Below are positions 1 through 6,240 of a stretch of DNA of 7,296 bases, in pieces. The position numbers and the translations under genes are program-made. The stretch is from Patescibacteria group bacterium AH-259-L07 (GTDB lineage: Bacteria > Patescibacteriota > Patescibacteriia > UBA2591 > UBA6264). The DNA lies in contig JALLOP010000073.1 in NCBI GenBank assembly GCA_027718005.1, positions 1 to 7,296 of the forward strand, in the 5' to 3' direction. Every line of letters starts with the position of its first letter. Within the stretch, counting starts at the first letter, position 1. The notes below the pieces were generated by a model. It had not been told where the DNA came from. It worked only from the letters and a program-made list of their open reading frames with translations, and made no database searches.

Positions 1-2
1 CG

Positions 3-44
3 CTTCGTCGTAAAGGATATTCCTTAAATGAAATAAAAATATAG
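3..44 (+). CDS. C-terminal tail of an upstream gene cut by the window edge
   Basis: Frame 3 reads 13 codons, LRRKGYSLNEIKI, and stops at TAG 42-44. The ATG of the next gene follows after only two bases. The tail resembles the first helix of helix-turn-helix segments of the form 'LRRKGYSLNEI', but it stops where such a motif would continue. It may therefore be a truncated DNA-binding protein or simply a short C-terminus. The tight stop-to-start spacing matches two other junctions in this window, which supports real coding. Too little is visible to name a product. Confidence 0.4.
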   Translation, partial: LRRKGYSLNEIKI

Positions 45-46
45 TA

Positions 47-574
47 ATGATTATAAAAGAGAAAAATTTTGCATATATTGATGGCGCTAATCTGTATAGA
101 GGGATTGCTGGGTTTGGTTGGGAACTTGATTACGCACGGTTTAGAATATGGTTATCTGAAAAATATGGCGTGAAACATGCTTATATTTTCATTGGATTAA
201 TACCAAGATACAAAGAATTATATAAATATCTTCAGGAATGCGGTTTTACTTTAATTTTTAAAGAAGTGATATATGGCGGTGATGGAAAACCAAAAGGTAA
301 TTGTGATGCCGATTTGGTTTTGCAGGCAGTAAGTGACGCCTATGAAAATAAATTCAATAAAGCAGTTATTGTTTCAAGTGATGGTGATTATTCCAGTTTA
401 GTAAAATTTCTTAAAGAGCGCAGTAAACTAAAAACAGTATTATCGCCGCACAATAAAGATTTTTGTTCAATTCTTTTAAAAAGAACAAATGTTCCTATTG
501 CTTATTTAAATGACCAGAAGTCGATTCTGCGCATTCAAAAAGAAAAAGCCCCCGATGCGGACAGAACCGCATAG
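47..574 (+). CDS. NYN-domain (LabA/DUF88, PIN-like) putative ribonuclease
   Basis: This 175-residue soluble protein fits the NYN/DUF88 family, PIN-like folds predicted to be metal-dependent RNases. The acidic residues expected of the active site are visible: D12 in FAYIDGANLY near the N-terminus, D87 and D89 in GNCDADLVLQA, and D112 and D114 in VSSDGDYSSLV. The order and spacing are those of a complete domain. There is no signal peptide or membrane segment. The start is the ATG two bases after an upstream TAG. No Shine-Dalgarno sequence is seen, so coupled reinitiation is likely. The last residues (roughly KEKAPDADRTA) are encoded by the left arm and loop of a terminator hairpin, so the C-terminal tail is probably not part of the fold. 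Substrate and physiological role are unknown. The family call is firm; RNase activity is inferred from the family. Confidence 0.85.
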   Translation: MIIKEKNFAYIDGANLYRGIAGFGWELDYARFRIWLSEKYGVKHAYIFIGLIPRYKELYKYLQECGFTLIFKEVIYGGDGKPKGNCDADLVLQAVSDAYENKFNKAVIVSSDGDYSSLVKFLKERSKLKTVLSPHNKDFCSILLKRTNVPIAYLNDQKSILRIQKEKAPDADRTA

Positions 575-584
575 GGGTCTTTTT
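543..584 (+). terminator. Intrinsic terminator overlapping the NYN gene stop
   Basis: An 18-nt left arm (543-560) and right arm (567-584) pair around the loop ACAGAA with only two mismatches. The core is ATGCGG/CCGCAT plus CCCC/GGGG, flanked by AAAAAG on the left and CTTTTT on the right. The A-tract and T-tract make it potentially bidirectional. The stop codon TAG (572-574) lies inside the right arm, so a terminating ribosome would sit on the hairpin. Confidence 0.85.
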
Positions 585-633
585 CGTAAGTATTGATTAT
601 ATAATAGCAGGTAGCTATTAAAAGTCAATTGAG

Positions 634-642
634 TTATCCACA
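634..642 (+). promoter_or_regulatory. Single consensus DnaA box
   Basis: TTATCCACA matches the classical DnaA box exactly. I see no further perfect copies and no clear DNA-unwinding array around it, so this is not enough to call an origin. A lone box may be chance, a regulatory DnaA site, or the edge of a dispersed cluster. Confidence 0.35.
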
Positions 643-749
643 GATACTATATACCCTTGAAAAAGAGGATCTTCGGGTTATTGAAAATCAAAATAGATAA
701 ACGAACAATTTTACAAAAAGCACCTGCCTCTTATCAGACATAAATCTTT

Positions 750-917
750 ATGAAAAACTATTCACGGAAAACAAATAAAAAACAAACACGATTTCGCACA
801 CCATCGCGTTTTATTATACAAAAAGCTCAGCGTATTAAATCAAAACGTTCTCACCCTCCCAAATTTTTACCCTCCCAAATTTCGAAGAAACTTAGCGAGG
901 GTGAAGAAAAAACTTGA
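750..917 (+). CDS. Doubtful small, very basic ORF (55 aa)
   Basis: An ATG-to-TGA frame encodes 55 residues rich in Lys and Arg (start MKNYSRKTNKK, end LSEGEEKT). Nothing in it is recognised. No ribosome-binding site or clear promoter precedes it. Its 3' third is made of the repeat and hairpin at 853-902, so the coding appearance may be a by-product of that element. A real small nucleic-acid-binding protein is possible, but I regard it as more likely spurious. Confidence 0.2.
   Translation: MKNYSRKTNKKQTRFRTPSRFIIQKAQRIKSKRSHPPKFLPSQISKKLSEGEEKT
853..902. repeat. Partial tandem repeat plus imperfect palindrome
   Basis: ACCCTCCCAAATTT occurs at 853-866 and again at 869-882 (period 16). The second copy forms the left arm of a hairpin closed by ACCCTC (869-874) and GAGGGT (897-902), with further pairs C876-G895, AA/TT and TT/AA around a small loop near TTCGAAG. 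The shape resembles a small dispersed palindromic repeat, but one window cannot show whether it recurs in the genome. Confidence 0.6.
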
Positions 918-978
918 GCGGGCAAGAAAACAAAAAAGAATGACAAAGGAATAATTTATCATTTATAATTGATTTTTG

Positions 979-1004
979 AAATGCGTCTCCGGGAGACGCA
1001 TTTT
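979..1004 (+). terminator. Intrinsic terminator upstream of the ATPase operon
   Basis: ATGCGTCTC (981-989) pairs perfectly with GAGACGCAT (993-1001) across a three-base loop, and AA/TT extends the stem. TTTT then GTTAATTTTT follows. It insulates the ATPase operon from upstream transcription. Its T-tail overlaps the -35 element of the next promoter. Confidence 0.8.
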
Positions 1005-1031
1005 GTTAATTTTTAAAAAATCTGGTACAAT
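1003..1031 (+). promoter_or_regulatory. Extended -10 promoter of the ATPase operon, predicted leaderless
   Basis: The -35 element TTGTTA (1003-1008, 4 of 6 consensus) lies 17 bp before the -10 element TACAAT (1026-1031), which is preceded by TGG (an extended -10 TGN). A start point about seven bases past the -10 falls on the A of the ATG at 1038. No Shine-Dalgarno sequence precedes that ATG, so a leaderless mRNA is predicted. Confidence 0.65.
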
Positions 1032-1037
1032 GTTTGT

Positions 1038-3659
1038 ATGGCTGAACCAATATGGCACAATTTATCAGCAAAAAAGGTGCTTGAAACTGTTAATTCGAAT
1101 GAACATGGTCTTACCTTTGATGAAGCAAACAAGCGATTGAAAAAATATGGCCGGAACAAACTCCCTGAAGCAAAAAAATTCTCAGCATTGGTTGGATTTT
1201 TTGAACAATTTAAAAGTCCGTTGGTATATATTTTAATAATTGCTGCGGCTATTGCCTTATCTCTCAAAGAATTTATTGATATGGGTATTATTTTGGCTGC
1301 AGTTTTTATCAATGCCAGTATTGGCTTTCTTCAAGAATACAAAGCAGAAAAAACATTTGATCAGTTAAAACAATTGGTTGAGCATAAAGCGCGTGTCTTA
1401 CGATTTGGGTCAATAAACGAACCATCCTCAACTAAAATCAATGAAGAACATATTATTAATAGCGAAGAAGTGGTGCCGGGCGATATTATTATCTTAGAAG
1501 CAGGTGATATTGTACCGGCTGATGCACGATTAATTGAGACCCATAATTTGGAAACAAAAGAAGCAGCACTTACCGGAGAATCCATTCCTTCAGGCAAAAA
1601 AACTGAAATTCTAGACAAAGGAACGCCCTTAGCTGATCGGGAAAACATGGTATATTTAGGAACTAAAGTAGTGCGCGGCAAGGCAACCGCAGTAGTAGCT
1701 GGTACTGGGCCAAAAACCGAACTGGGCAAAATCGCCACCTTGATTAAAACCACCAAAGAAGATAAAACACCGCTGCAGCAAAAAATTGACAACTTAGCTA
1801 AAGTACTCGGAATAATTATCGGCACCTTTGCTGCAATTCTTTTTATTGCTGGACTTTCTAGCGGTAGATCTTTTATAGAAATGCTTTTGGTCTCAGTTGC
1901 CGTTGCCGTTGCGGGCATTCCCGAAGGACTGGCAATTGCCGTAACCATTACGTTAGCAGTAGGCATGCAAAGAATGCTAAAAAAGAAAGCGCTTACCAGA
2001 AAATTAATCGCTGCTGAAACATTGGGGTCTATTACCACCATTTGTTCCGATAAAACCGGAACCTTGACCGAAGGGAAAATGGCGGTTGCTCACGTTCTCC
2101 CCCAGGGGAAAACTAACCCTCAAGAACTTTTAAAAATTGGGCTTTTGTGCAATAACACGACAGTAGAAAATTCTGAAGAAGAACTAAAAAATTGGAAAAT
2201 AAGCGGCGACACAACAGAGGTCGCATTGCTATATGGCGCAATTACTGCAGGGCTTGAACGGAAAAAATATATAGAACAATACCAACGGATTGATGAAATA
2301 CCATTTGAGTCAGAAACAATGTATATGGCAACACTTCATACAATAAGGGGCGAAAAAAACAAATATGCAATACTTGTTAAAGGGGCGCCTGAGAGAATTT
2401 TAATGCTCACTCAACTGACAAATAAACAAAAACAAAAAATAAAAAAAGAGTTTGAAGAACTTACTAAAAAAGGTTTAAGGGTCCTGGGATTTGGACAAAA
2501 AATAATCCATGAGAAAAATTTAAAAAATCTATCCCACGAAAATCTCACAGACATTGCGTTTATGGGATTTATTGCGCTGAAAGACCCTCTAAGAGAAGAT
2601 GCGAAAGAAACGATTGATAATTGTAAACGAGCCGGCATTCGACCGATTCTTGTTACGGGCGATCATAAGCTCACTGCCAAAACTATTGCTCAAGAGATTG
2701 GATTGATAAAAATGGGTGATAAAATTCTAGAGGGCTCTGACCTTGATAAACTTTCAGATGAAAATTTAAAAAAAGAATTAAAACACATAAGTGTTTTTGC
2801 GCGCGTTGAGCCAAAACATAAAATTAGAATTGTTGATATACTGCAAAGCCAGGGCGAGGTCGTTGCCATGACCGGCGATGGAGTTAATGATGCGCCGGCC
2901 ATTAAATCAGCAGATATTGGTATTGCCTTAGGATCAGGATCAGAAGTAACCAAAGAAACCGCTGACATTGTTTTACTTGATGATCATTTCAAGACAATTG
3001 TTGATGCGATTAAAACAGGGCGAACGATTTTTAATAACATCAAAAAAATCATACTATACTTACTCGCCGCCCCCTTTACTGGATTTACTCTTATTGGCTC
3101 GTCAATACTCTTTGGGCTTCCTCTTCCTCTTCTTGCTGGTCAAATCCTATGGGTCAATATAATTGAAGACACCTTGCCGGCAATGGCGCTTTCATATGAA
3201 AAAGAAGAAAAAGAAGTATTAAAAGAAAAGGCGCGCGGACATAAAGCACAAATTCTGGACAAAAAAATGAAGTTTCTTATCTTTATCATCGGATCAATGA
3301 GCAGTTTAATTCTTCTAGGCTTATATTTATACCTGCATCATATTGATAAAGACGTTGCCTATATTCAAACTATGATATTTATTGGTCTTGGGGTTGACAG
3401 TCTTTTTTATGTATTTTCCTGTAAAAACTTAAAAAAACTTATCTGGCAGTACAACCCGTTTGATAATATTTTTCTTAATGCCAGTATTTTATTTGGCTGG
3501 ATAATGTTTTTTGTTGCCCTTTATGTTCCTTTTTTTCAAAAAATCTTGCGAACAGTTCCCCTCAATATCAATGACTGGCTCATTTTAATTGGACTGGGAA
3601 TCATTAATCTTGCGCTTATTGAATTTGGCAAATCATTATTTATTCATAAAAAAATATAA
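1038..3659 (+). CDS. Type II (Ca2+/PMR1-like) P-type cation-transporting ATPase
   Basis: This 873-residue protein is a complete P-type ATPase that should pump cations across the membrane at the cost of ATP. The N-terminal cation-ATPase domain starts WHNLSAKKVLETV. The actuator TGES is at 179-182. Helix M4 carries PEGL at 295-298, and the phosphorylation motif DKTGTLT has its catalytic aspartate at D338. The nucleotide-binding domain has KGAPERI (448-454). TGD is at 540-542 and the hinge TGDGVNDAP at 612-620. Helix M6 has N707 and D711 in WVNIIEDTLP, matching the site-II Asn and Asp of SERCA-type pumps. Aligned by eye, the M5 positions for site-I Asn and Glu are P679 and G682. This suggests a single cation site, as in PMR1-type Ca2+/Mn2+ pumps. 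The C-terminal bundle runs to the end, so nothing is missing. An antiporter gene starts two bases after the stop. Ca2+ is the likely substrate, but Mn2+ or another cation is not excluded. Confidence 0.93.
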   Translation: MAEPIWHNLSAKKVLETVNSNEHGLTFDEANKRLKKYGRNKLPEAKKFSALVGFFEQFKSPLVYILIIAAAIALSLKEFIDMGIILAAVFINASIGFLQEYKAEKTFDQLKQLVEHKARVLRFGSINEPSSTKINEEHIINSEEVVPGDIIILEAGDIVPADARLIETHNLETKEAALTGESIPSGKKTEILDKGTPLADRENMVYLGTKVVRGKATAVVAGTGPKTELGKIATLIKTTKEDKTPLQQKIDNLAKVLGIIIGTFAAILFIAGLSSGRSFIEMLLVSVAVAVAGIPEGLAIAVTITLAVGMQRMLKKKALTRKLIAAETLGSITTICSDKTGTLTEGKMAVAHVLPQGKTNPQELLKIGLLCNNTTVENSEEELKNWKISGDTTEVALLYGAITAGLERKKYIEQYQRIDEIPFESETMYMATLHTIRGEKNKYAILVKGAPERILMLTQLTNKQKQKIKKEFEELTKKGLRVLGFGQKIIHEKNLKNLSHENLTDIAFMGFIALKDPLREDAKETIDNCKRAGIRPILVTGDHKLTAKTIAQEIGLIKMGDKILEGSDLDKLSDENLKKELKHISVFARVEPKHKIRIVDILQSQGEVVAMTGDGVNDAPAIKSADIGIALGSGSEVTKETADIVLLDDHFKTIVDAIKTGRTIFNNIKKIILYLLAAPFTGFTLIGSSILFGLPLPLLAGQILWVNIIEDTLPAMALSYEKEEKEVLKEKARGHKAQILDKKMKFLIFIIGSMSSLILLGLYLYLHHIDKDVAYIQTMIFIGLGVDSLFYVFSCKNLKKLIWQYNPFDNIFLNASILFGWIMFFVALYVPFFQKILRTVPLNINDWLILIGLGIINLALIEFGKSLFIHKKI

Positions 3660-3661
3660 CT

Positions 3662-4600
3662 ATGGCCTTTATCCAGATTGCTATTATTATCCTTGCCTCT
3701 ATTATTTTGGTAAAATCCACACACTGGGTGATTAAATCTCTGTACTACCTTGCTCAATACTTTCATGTACCCAAATTTGTTATGGCGTTTATTTTAGCAG
3801 GCCTTGCCACTTCTTTCCCTGAACTCTTTGTAGGCATTTCCTCTGGGCTCAATAAAACGCCAATTCTTTCCCTCGCTAATGTTTTTGGCTCAAATATTGC
3901 AAATCTTACCCTGGTTTTAGGCATAACCGTTATATTTGTTAAAGGCATTAGTTCAGAATCACGGATCATTGGCCGAAATATTATCTATACCTTGCTTTTA
4001 ATTATCTACCCTATTTTGCTTGCCTCAGACGGGCTTATCTCGCGCGTTGACGGCGCAGGGCTTCTTGTCCTTTTTGTCTTATACAATGCAATTCTTTTTT
4101 TCCAAAGTCGAGAGTTTGAAAAAAAACTTGTCGGCGCCCGGCGCAAAGACCTTATCAAAAACATTCTCGTCTTTGCAATTGGTATTTCTCTACTTATGTT
4201 GAGTGCTGAAATTATTGTCCGAGCTTCTTCAAAACTTGCCATTGAACTTAATATTCCCTTGTTTTTAATCGGGCTCTTTTTAGTTGCGGTGGGAACCTCC
4301 CTGCCTGAAATCATTTTTGGGATTCGTGCCGGAATAGATAAACAAAAAGACATGATTTTAGGTAATATCTTAGGATCATTAGCAAGTAATTCCACCGCGG
4401 TCTTAGGCGTAACTGCCATTATCGCACCTATTATGATTACGAGAATAAACCTTTTGACAAGCAGCTCATTTTATCTCTTGGCTGCATATATTCTATTTAT
4501 GATTTTTGCCCGCTCTGACAAAAAACTTACCCGCCAAGAAGGACTCGTCCTTTTATTCTTTTATATTTCTTTTATCATCATTCAATTTATGATAGGCTAA
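3662..4600 (+). CDS. Ca2+/cation antiporter (CaCA superfamily, NCX/YrbG-like)
   Basis: This 312-residue integral membrane protein has about ten hydrophobic helices in two homologous halves, the usual architecture and length for bacterial and archaeal CaCA exchangers. The alpha-1 repeat reads GLATSFPE (E54), then N73 and GSNIAN (76-81). The alpha-2 repeat reads GTSLPE (E216), then GN (234-235) and GSLASN (238-243). T50, S51, E54, S77 and N81 fall at the positions known to bind ions in the archaeal exchanger NCX_Mj. In alpha-2 the usual GSN is GSL, and the position equivalent to the NCX_Mj aspartate is N243. The charged loop between the halves is near 149-165. It should exchange Ca2+ for Na+ or H+; which one is not decided by the sequence. 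The ATG lies two bases after the ATPase stop with no Shine-Dalgarno sequence, so translational coupling is likely. Confidence 0.9.
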   Translation: MAFIQIAIIILASIILVKSTHWVIKSLYYLAQYFHVPKFVMAFILAGLATSFPELFVGISSGLNKTPILSLANVFGSNIANLTLVLGITVIFVKGISSESRIIGRNIIYTLLLIIYPILLASDGLISRVDGAGLLVLFVLYNAILFFQSREFEKKLVGARRKDLIKNILVFAIGISLLMLSAEIIVRASSKLAIELNIPLFLIGLFLVAVGTSLPEIIFGIRAGIDKQKDMILGNILGSLASNSTAVLGVTAIIAPIMITRINLLTSSSFYLLAAYILFMIFARSDKKLTRQEGLVLLFFYISFIIIQFMIG

Positions 4601-4619
4601 GGTGAACTAATAAAAATTT

Positions 4620-5909
4620 ATGTACATTCTTCTAAATGATATCAAAAAATACTTAAACAAAACCGTCATTTTACAGGGATGGATTTTTAATGTTCGGTCT
4701 TCCGGCTCTATTTATTTTTTACAATTTAGAGATGGTACGGGCGAAATTCAAGCAGTCGTATCGAAAAAAGAAGTAGATAAAAAATCATGGGAAACGTGCG
4801 AAAGCCTTACGATTGAATCCTCAATTGAGCTTGCTGGCAGGGTATATAAAGAAAAGCGCTCACCCTATGGATATGAAATGCAGGTCAACAATATAAAACT
4901 GATATCATTGGCTCAAGAATATCCCCTTGGTAAAAAAGCGCACGGAATTGAATTTTTAATGGACCATCGCCACTTATGGGTTCGATCACAACGTCAGGCA
5001 GCAATTTTAAAAATTAGAGATGAAATAATATATGCGATTCGAACTCTACTAAAAAACAAGGGCTTTATTTTAACCGACGCCCCTATTTTTACCCCGACCT
5101 CATGTGAGGAGACAACCACACTTTTTAAAACAAAATATTTTAATAAAACTGCATACTTGTCACAATCAGGACAATTGTATCTTGAAGCACTTATTTACTC
5201 ACTAGGCAAAGTATATGATTTTGGGCCAACCTTTCGCGCGGAAAAATCAAAAACCAGACGACACTTAACTGAATTCTGGATGATGGATGCTGAAGCTGCA
5301 TTTGTGGACCATAATGAGAATATGAAACTGCAAGAACAGCTAGTAATATATATTATTCAGCAAATTCTTAAAAATAGAAAAAGGGAATTAAAAATTTTAG
5401 AACGGGACATATTACCATTGGAAAAAATAAAAACACCGTTTGAAAAAATTACCTATGACGAAATAATACAAAAACTGCAAAAAAAAGGAGTAAAAATAAA
5501 GTGGGGCGATGATTTTGGCAGCGATGAAGAAACTACTATCTCAAACATGTATCACAATCCTGTCTTTATTGAAAAATATCCTGCCAAAACAAAGGCCTTT
5601 TATATGAAACCAGACCCTGACAACCCAAAACTTGTTTTAAACAATGATTTGCTTGCGCCAGAAGGATATGGAGAAATTATTGGCGGATCACAACGAATTG
5701 ACGATCTCAATACATTGAAACAAAAAATAAAAGAGTTTAAAATTGATCGCAAACCACTTGAGTGGTATATTGATCTCAGGCGTTATGGGTCAGTGCCTCA
5801 TTCTGGATTTGGCCTAGGAATAGAGCGAACCGTTGGCTGGCTTTGCGGACTTAAACACATCAGGGAAGCAATCCCCTTCCCGCGATTAATTAATAGATTG
5901 CGGCCTTAA
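4620..5909 (+). CDS. asnS: Asparaginyl-tRNA synthetase (archaeal-type, class IIb)
   Basis: This 429-residue enzyme ligates Asn to tRNA-Asn. Residues about 15-98 form the N-terminal OB-fold anticodon-binding domain (ILQGWIFNVRSSGSIYFLQFRDGTGEIQ). The catalytic domain follows: CEETTTLF (162-169), YLSQSGQLYLEA (179-190), class II motif 2 around FRAE (205-208) leading to HLTEFWMMDAE (215-225), and motif 3 GLGIER (398-403), ending IREAIPFPR near the C-terminus. SGQLYLEA and EFWM favour AsnRS over the sister AspRS, whose equivalent usually reads SPQLYKQ. Length is typical. It follows the antiporter by 19 bp. AAGGTGA (4599-4605), overlapping the antiporter stop, is a possible but distant Shine-Dalgarno sequence. 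A tRNA-Asn gene lies 475 bp downstream, consistent with direct Asn charging rather than only amidation of Asp-tRNA-Asn. Why it shares an apparent operon with ion transporters is unclear. Confidence 0.92.
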   Translation: MYILLNDIKKYLNKTVILQGWIFNVRSSGSIYFLQFRDGTGEIQAVVSKKEVDKKSWETCESLTIESSIELAGRVYKEKRSPYGYEMQVNNIKLISLAQEYPLGKKAHGIEFLMDHRHLWVRSQRQAAILKIRDEIIYAIRTLLKNKGFILTDAPIFTPTSCEETTTLFKTKYFNKTAYLSQSGQLYLEALIYSLGKVYDFGPTFRAEKSKTRRHLTEFWMMDAEAAFVDHNENMKLQEQLVIYIIQQILKNRKRELKILERDILPLEKIKTPFEKITYDEIIQKLQKKGVKIKWGDDFGSDEETTISNMYHNPVFIEKYPAKTKAFYMKPDPDNPKLVLNNDLLAPEGYGEIIGGSQRIDDLNTLKQKIKEFKIDRKPLEWYIDLRRYGSVPHSGFGLGIERTVGWLCGLKHIREAIPFPRLINRLRP

Positions 5910-5921
5910 CACGGCCTTAAC
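5901..5921. repeat. Direct duplication across the asnS stop codon
   Basis: CGGCCTTAAC occurs at 5901-5910 and again at 5912-5921, separated by one base (period 11). The first copy encodes the last codons and the TAA of asnS; the second is in the intergenic space. It looks like a recent small tandem duplication. Confidence 0.8.
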
Positions 5922-5925
5922 TAAA

Positions 5926-5953
5926 TTGACATTATTTCAAATTATGTTATCAT
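5926..5953 (+). promoter_or_regulatory. Promoter of the zinc-ribbon gene, predicted leaderless
   Basis: A perfect -35 TTGACA (5926-5931) is followed after 16 bp by TATCAT (5948-5953, 5 of 6), with TGT just upstream making an extended -10. The expected start point, about seven bases on, coincides with the A of ATG 5960. The -10-to-ATG distance is the same as at the ATPase promoter. Confidence 0.75.
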
Positions 5954-5959
5954 ATACTT

Positions 5960-6142
5960 ATGAAAATCACTAAATGTAATCGCTGCAAAAAAACTAAAAG
6001 AGTAAAAGAGAATCTTGAAACAAATTGGAGTTCTGGTGGTATAAGACATTATACAGAAAACTTTTTTTCTATAGACTTTGACCTATGCGATAAATGTTCT
6101 AAAAATTTTATAAAGTATATCCGCAGTTATTTAAACCTTTAA
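5960..6142 (+). CDS. Small zinc-ribbon protein of unknown function (60 aa)
   Basis: This 60-residue protein has two CxxC knuckles, CNRC (6-9) and CDKC (43-46), separated by 33 residues. The arrangement is typical of a single four-cysteine zinc ribbon. The linker is polar and aromatic, and the C-terminus is a short basic helix (KNFIKYIRSYL). Such proteins are often nucleic-acid or protein adaptors, but nothing here fixes a function. The start is supported by the promoter geometry: TTGACA and an extended TATCAT place transcription initiation at this ATG, and no Shine-Dalgarno sequence exists. Its TAA is followed after two bases by the ATG of an Asn-rich mini-ORF, so this gene would be carried on the same transcript as the putative attenuator. 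Confidence 0.75.
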   Translation: MKITKCNRCKKTKRVKENLETNWSSGGIRHYTENFFSIDFDLCDKCSKNFIKYIRSYLNL

Positions 6143-6144
6143 AA

Positions 6145-6207
6145 ATGATCGACTACTATTTGGCAAAAATAGATAATAATAACAATAACCGTAAAGGACG
6201 GACGTGA
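6145..6207 (+). CDS. Putative Asn-codon leader peptide (20 aa)
   Basis: ATG at 6145 opens 20 codons ending TGA at 6205-6207. Codons 11-15 (6175-6189) are AAT AAT AAC AAT AAC, five consecutive asparagines, followed by RKGRT. The ATG lies two bases after the preceding stop, which allows termination-reinitiation. The stop codon falls at the end of the left arm of a possible antiterminator, as expected of an attenuation leader peptide. No Shine-Dalgarno sequence is present. The Asn run is also an AAT/AAC low-complexity tract in AT-rich DNA, so chance remains the main alternative. Confidence 0.45.
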   Translation: MIDYYLAKIDNNNNNRKGRT

Positions 6208-6240
6208 TTTGGATTTATTAAACCATTAAAAATACGTCCG
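6199..6240 (+). promoter_or_regulatory. Putative antiterminator hairpin
   Basis: CGGACGT (6199-6205) is perfectly complementary to ACGTCCG (6234-6240), with a G-T pair extending it and an inner small stem TGG...CCA (6210-6212 with 6223-6225). Its right arm uses TCCG (6237-6240), which the terminator also needs, so the two folds exclude each other. A ribosome terminating at 6205-6207 would mask the left arm and favour termination; one stalled at the Asn codons (6175-6189) would leave it free. Confidence 0.5.

Larger units (their letters stand above)
585..1037. other. 450-bp intergenic stretch, mostly non-coding
   Basis: No convincing protein gene is visible. The stretch holds a perfect DnaA box (634-642), a six-base inverted repeat GCAGGT/ACCTGC (607-612 with 722-727), a doubtful basic ORF (750-917), a 16-bp-period repeat running into an imperfect hairpin (853-902), a terminator (979-1004) and the promoter of the ATPase operon (1003-1031). 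The gap is long compared with the 2-50 bp spacing between most other protein genes here, so part of it may be a decayed gene or a structured element. Confidence 0.6.

Noticed and set aside
585..1037. Origin of replication
   Set aside because: There is only one DnaA box, with no box cluster or dnaA/dnaN neighbours visible.
1361..2041. Long minus-strand frame (226 codons) inside the ATPase
   Set aside because: It is a shadow of the highly conserved ATPase coding sequence, with no initiation signals.
4006..4419. Minus-strand frame opposite the exchanger
   Set aside because: It is antisense to a conserved CaCA gene; its composition is low-complexity and there are no start signals.
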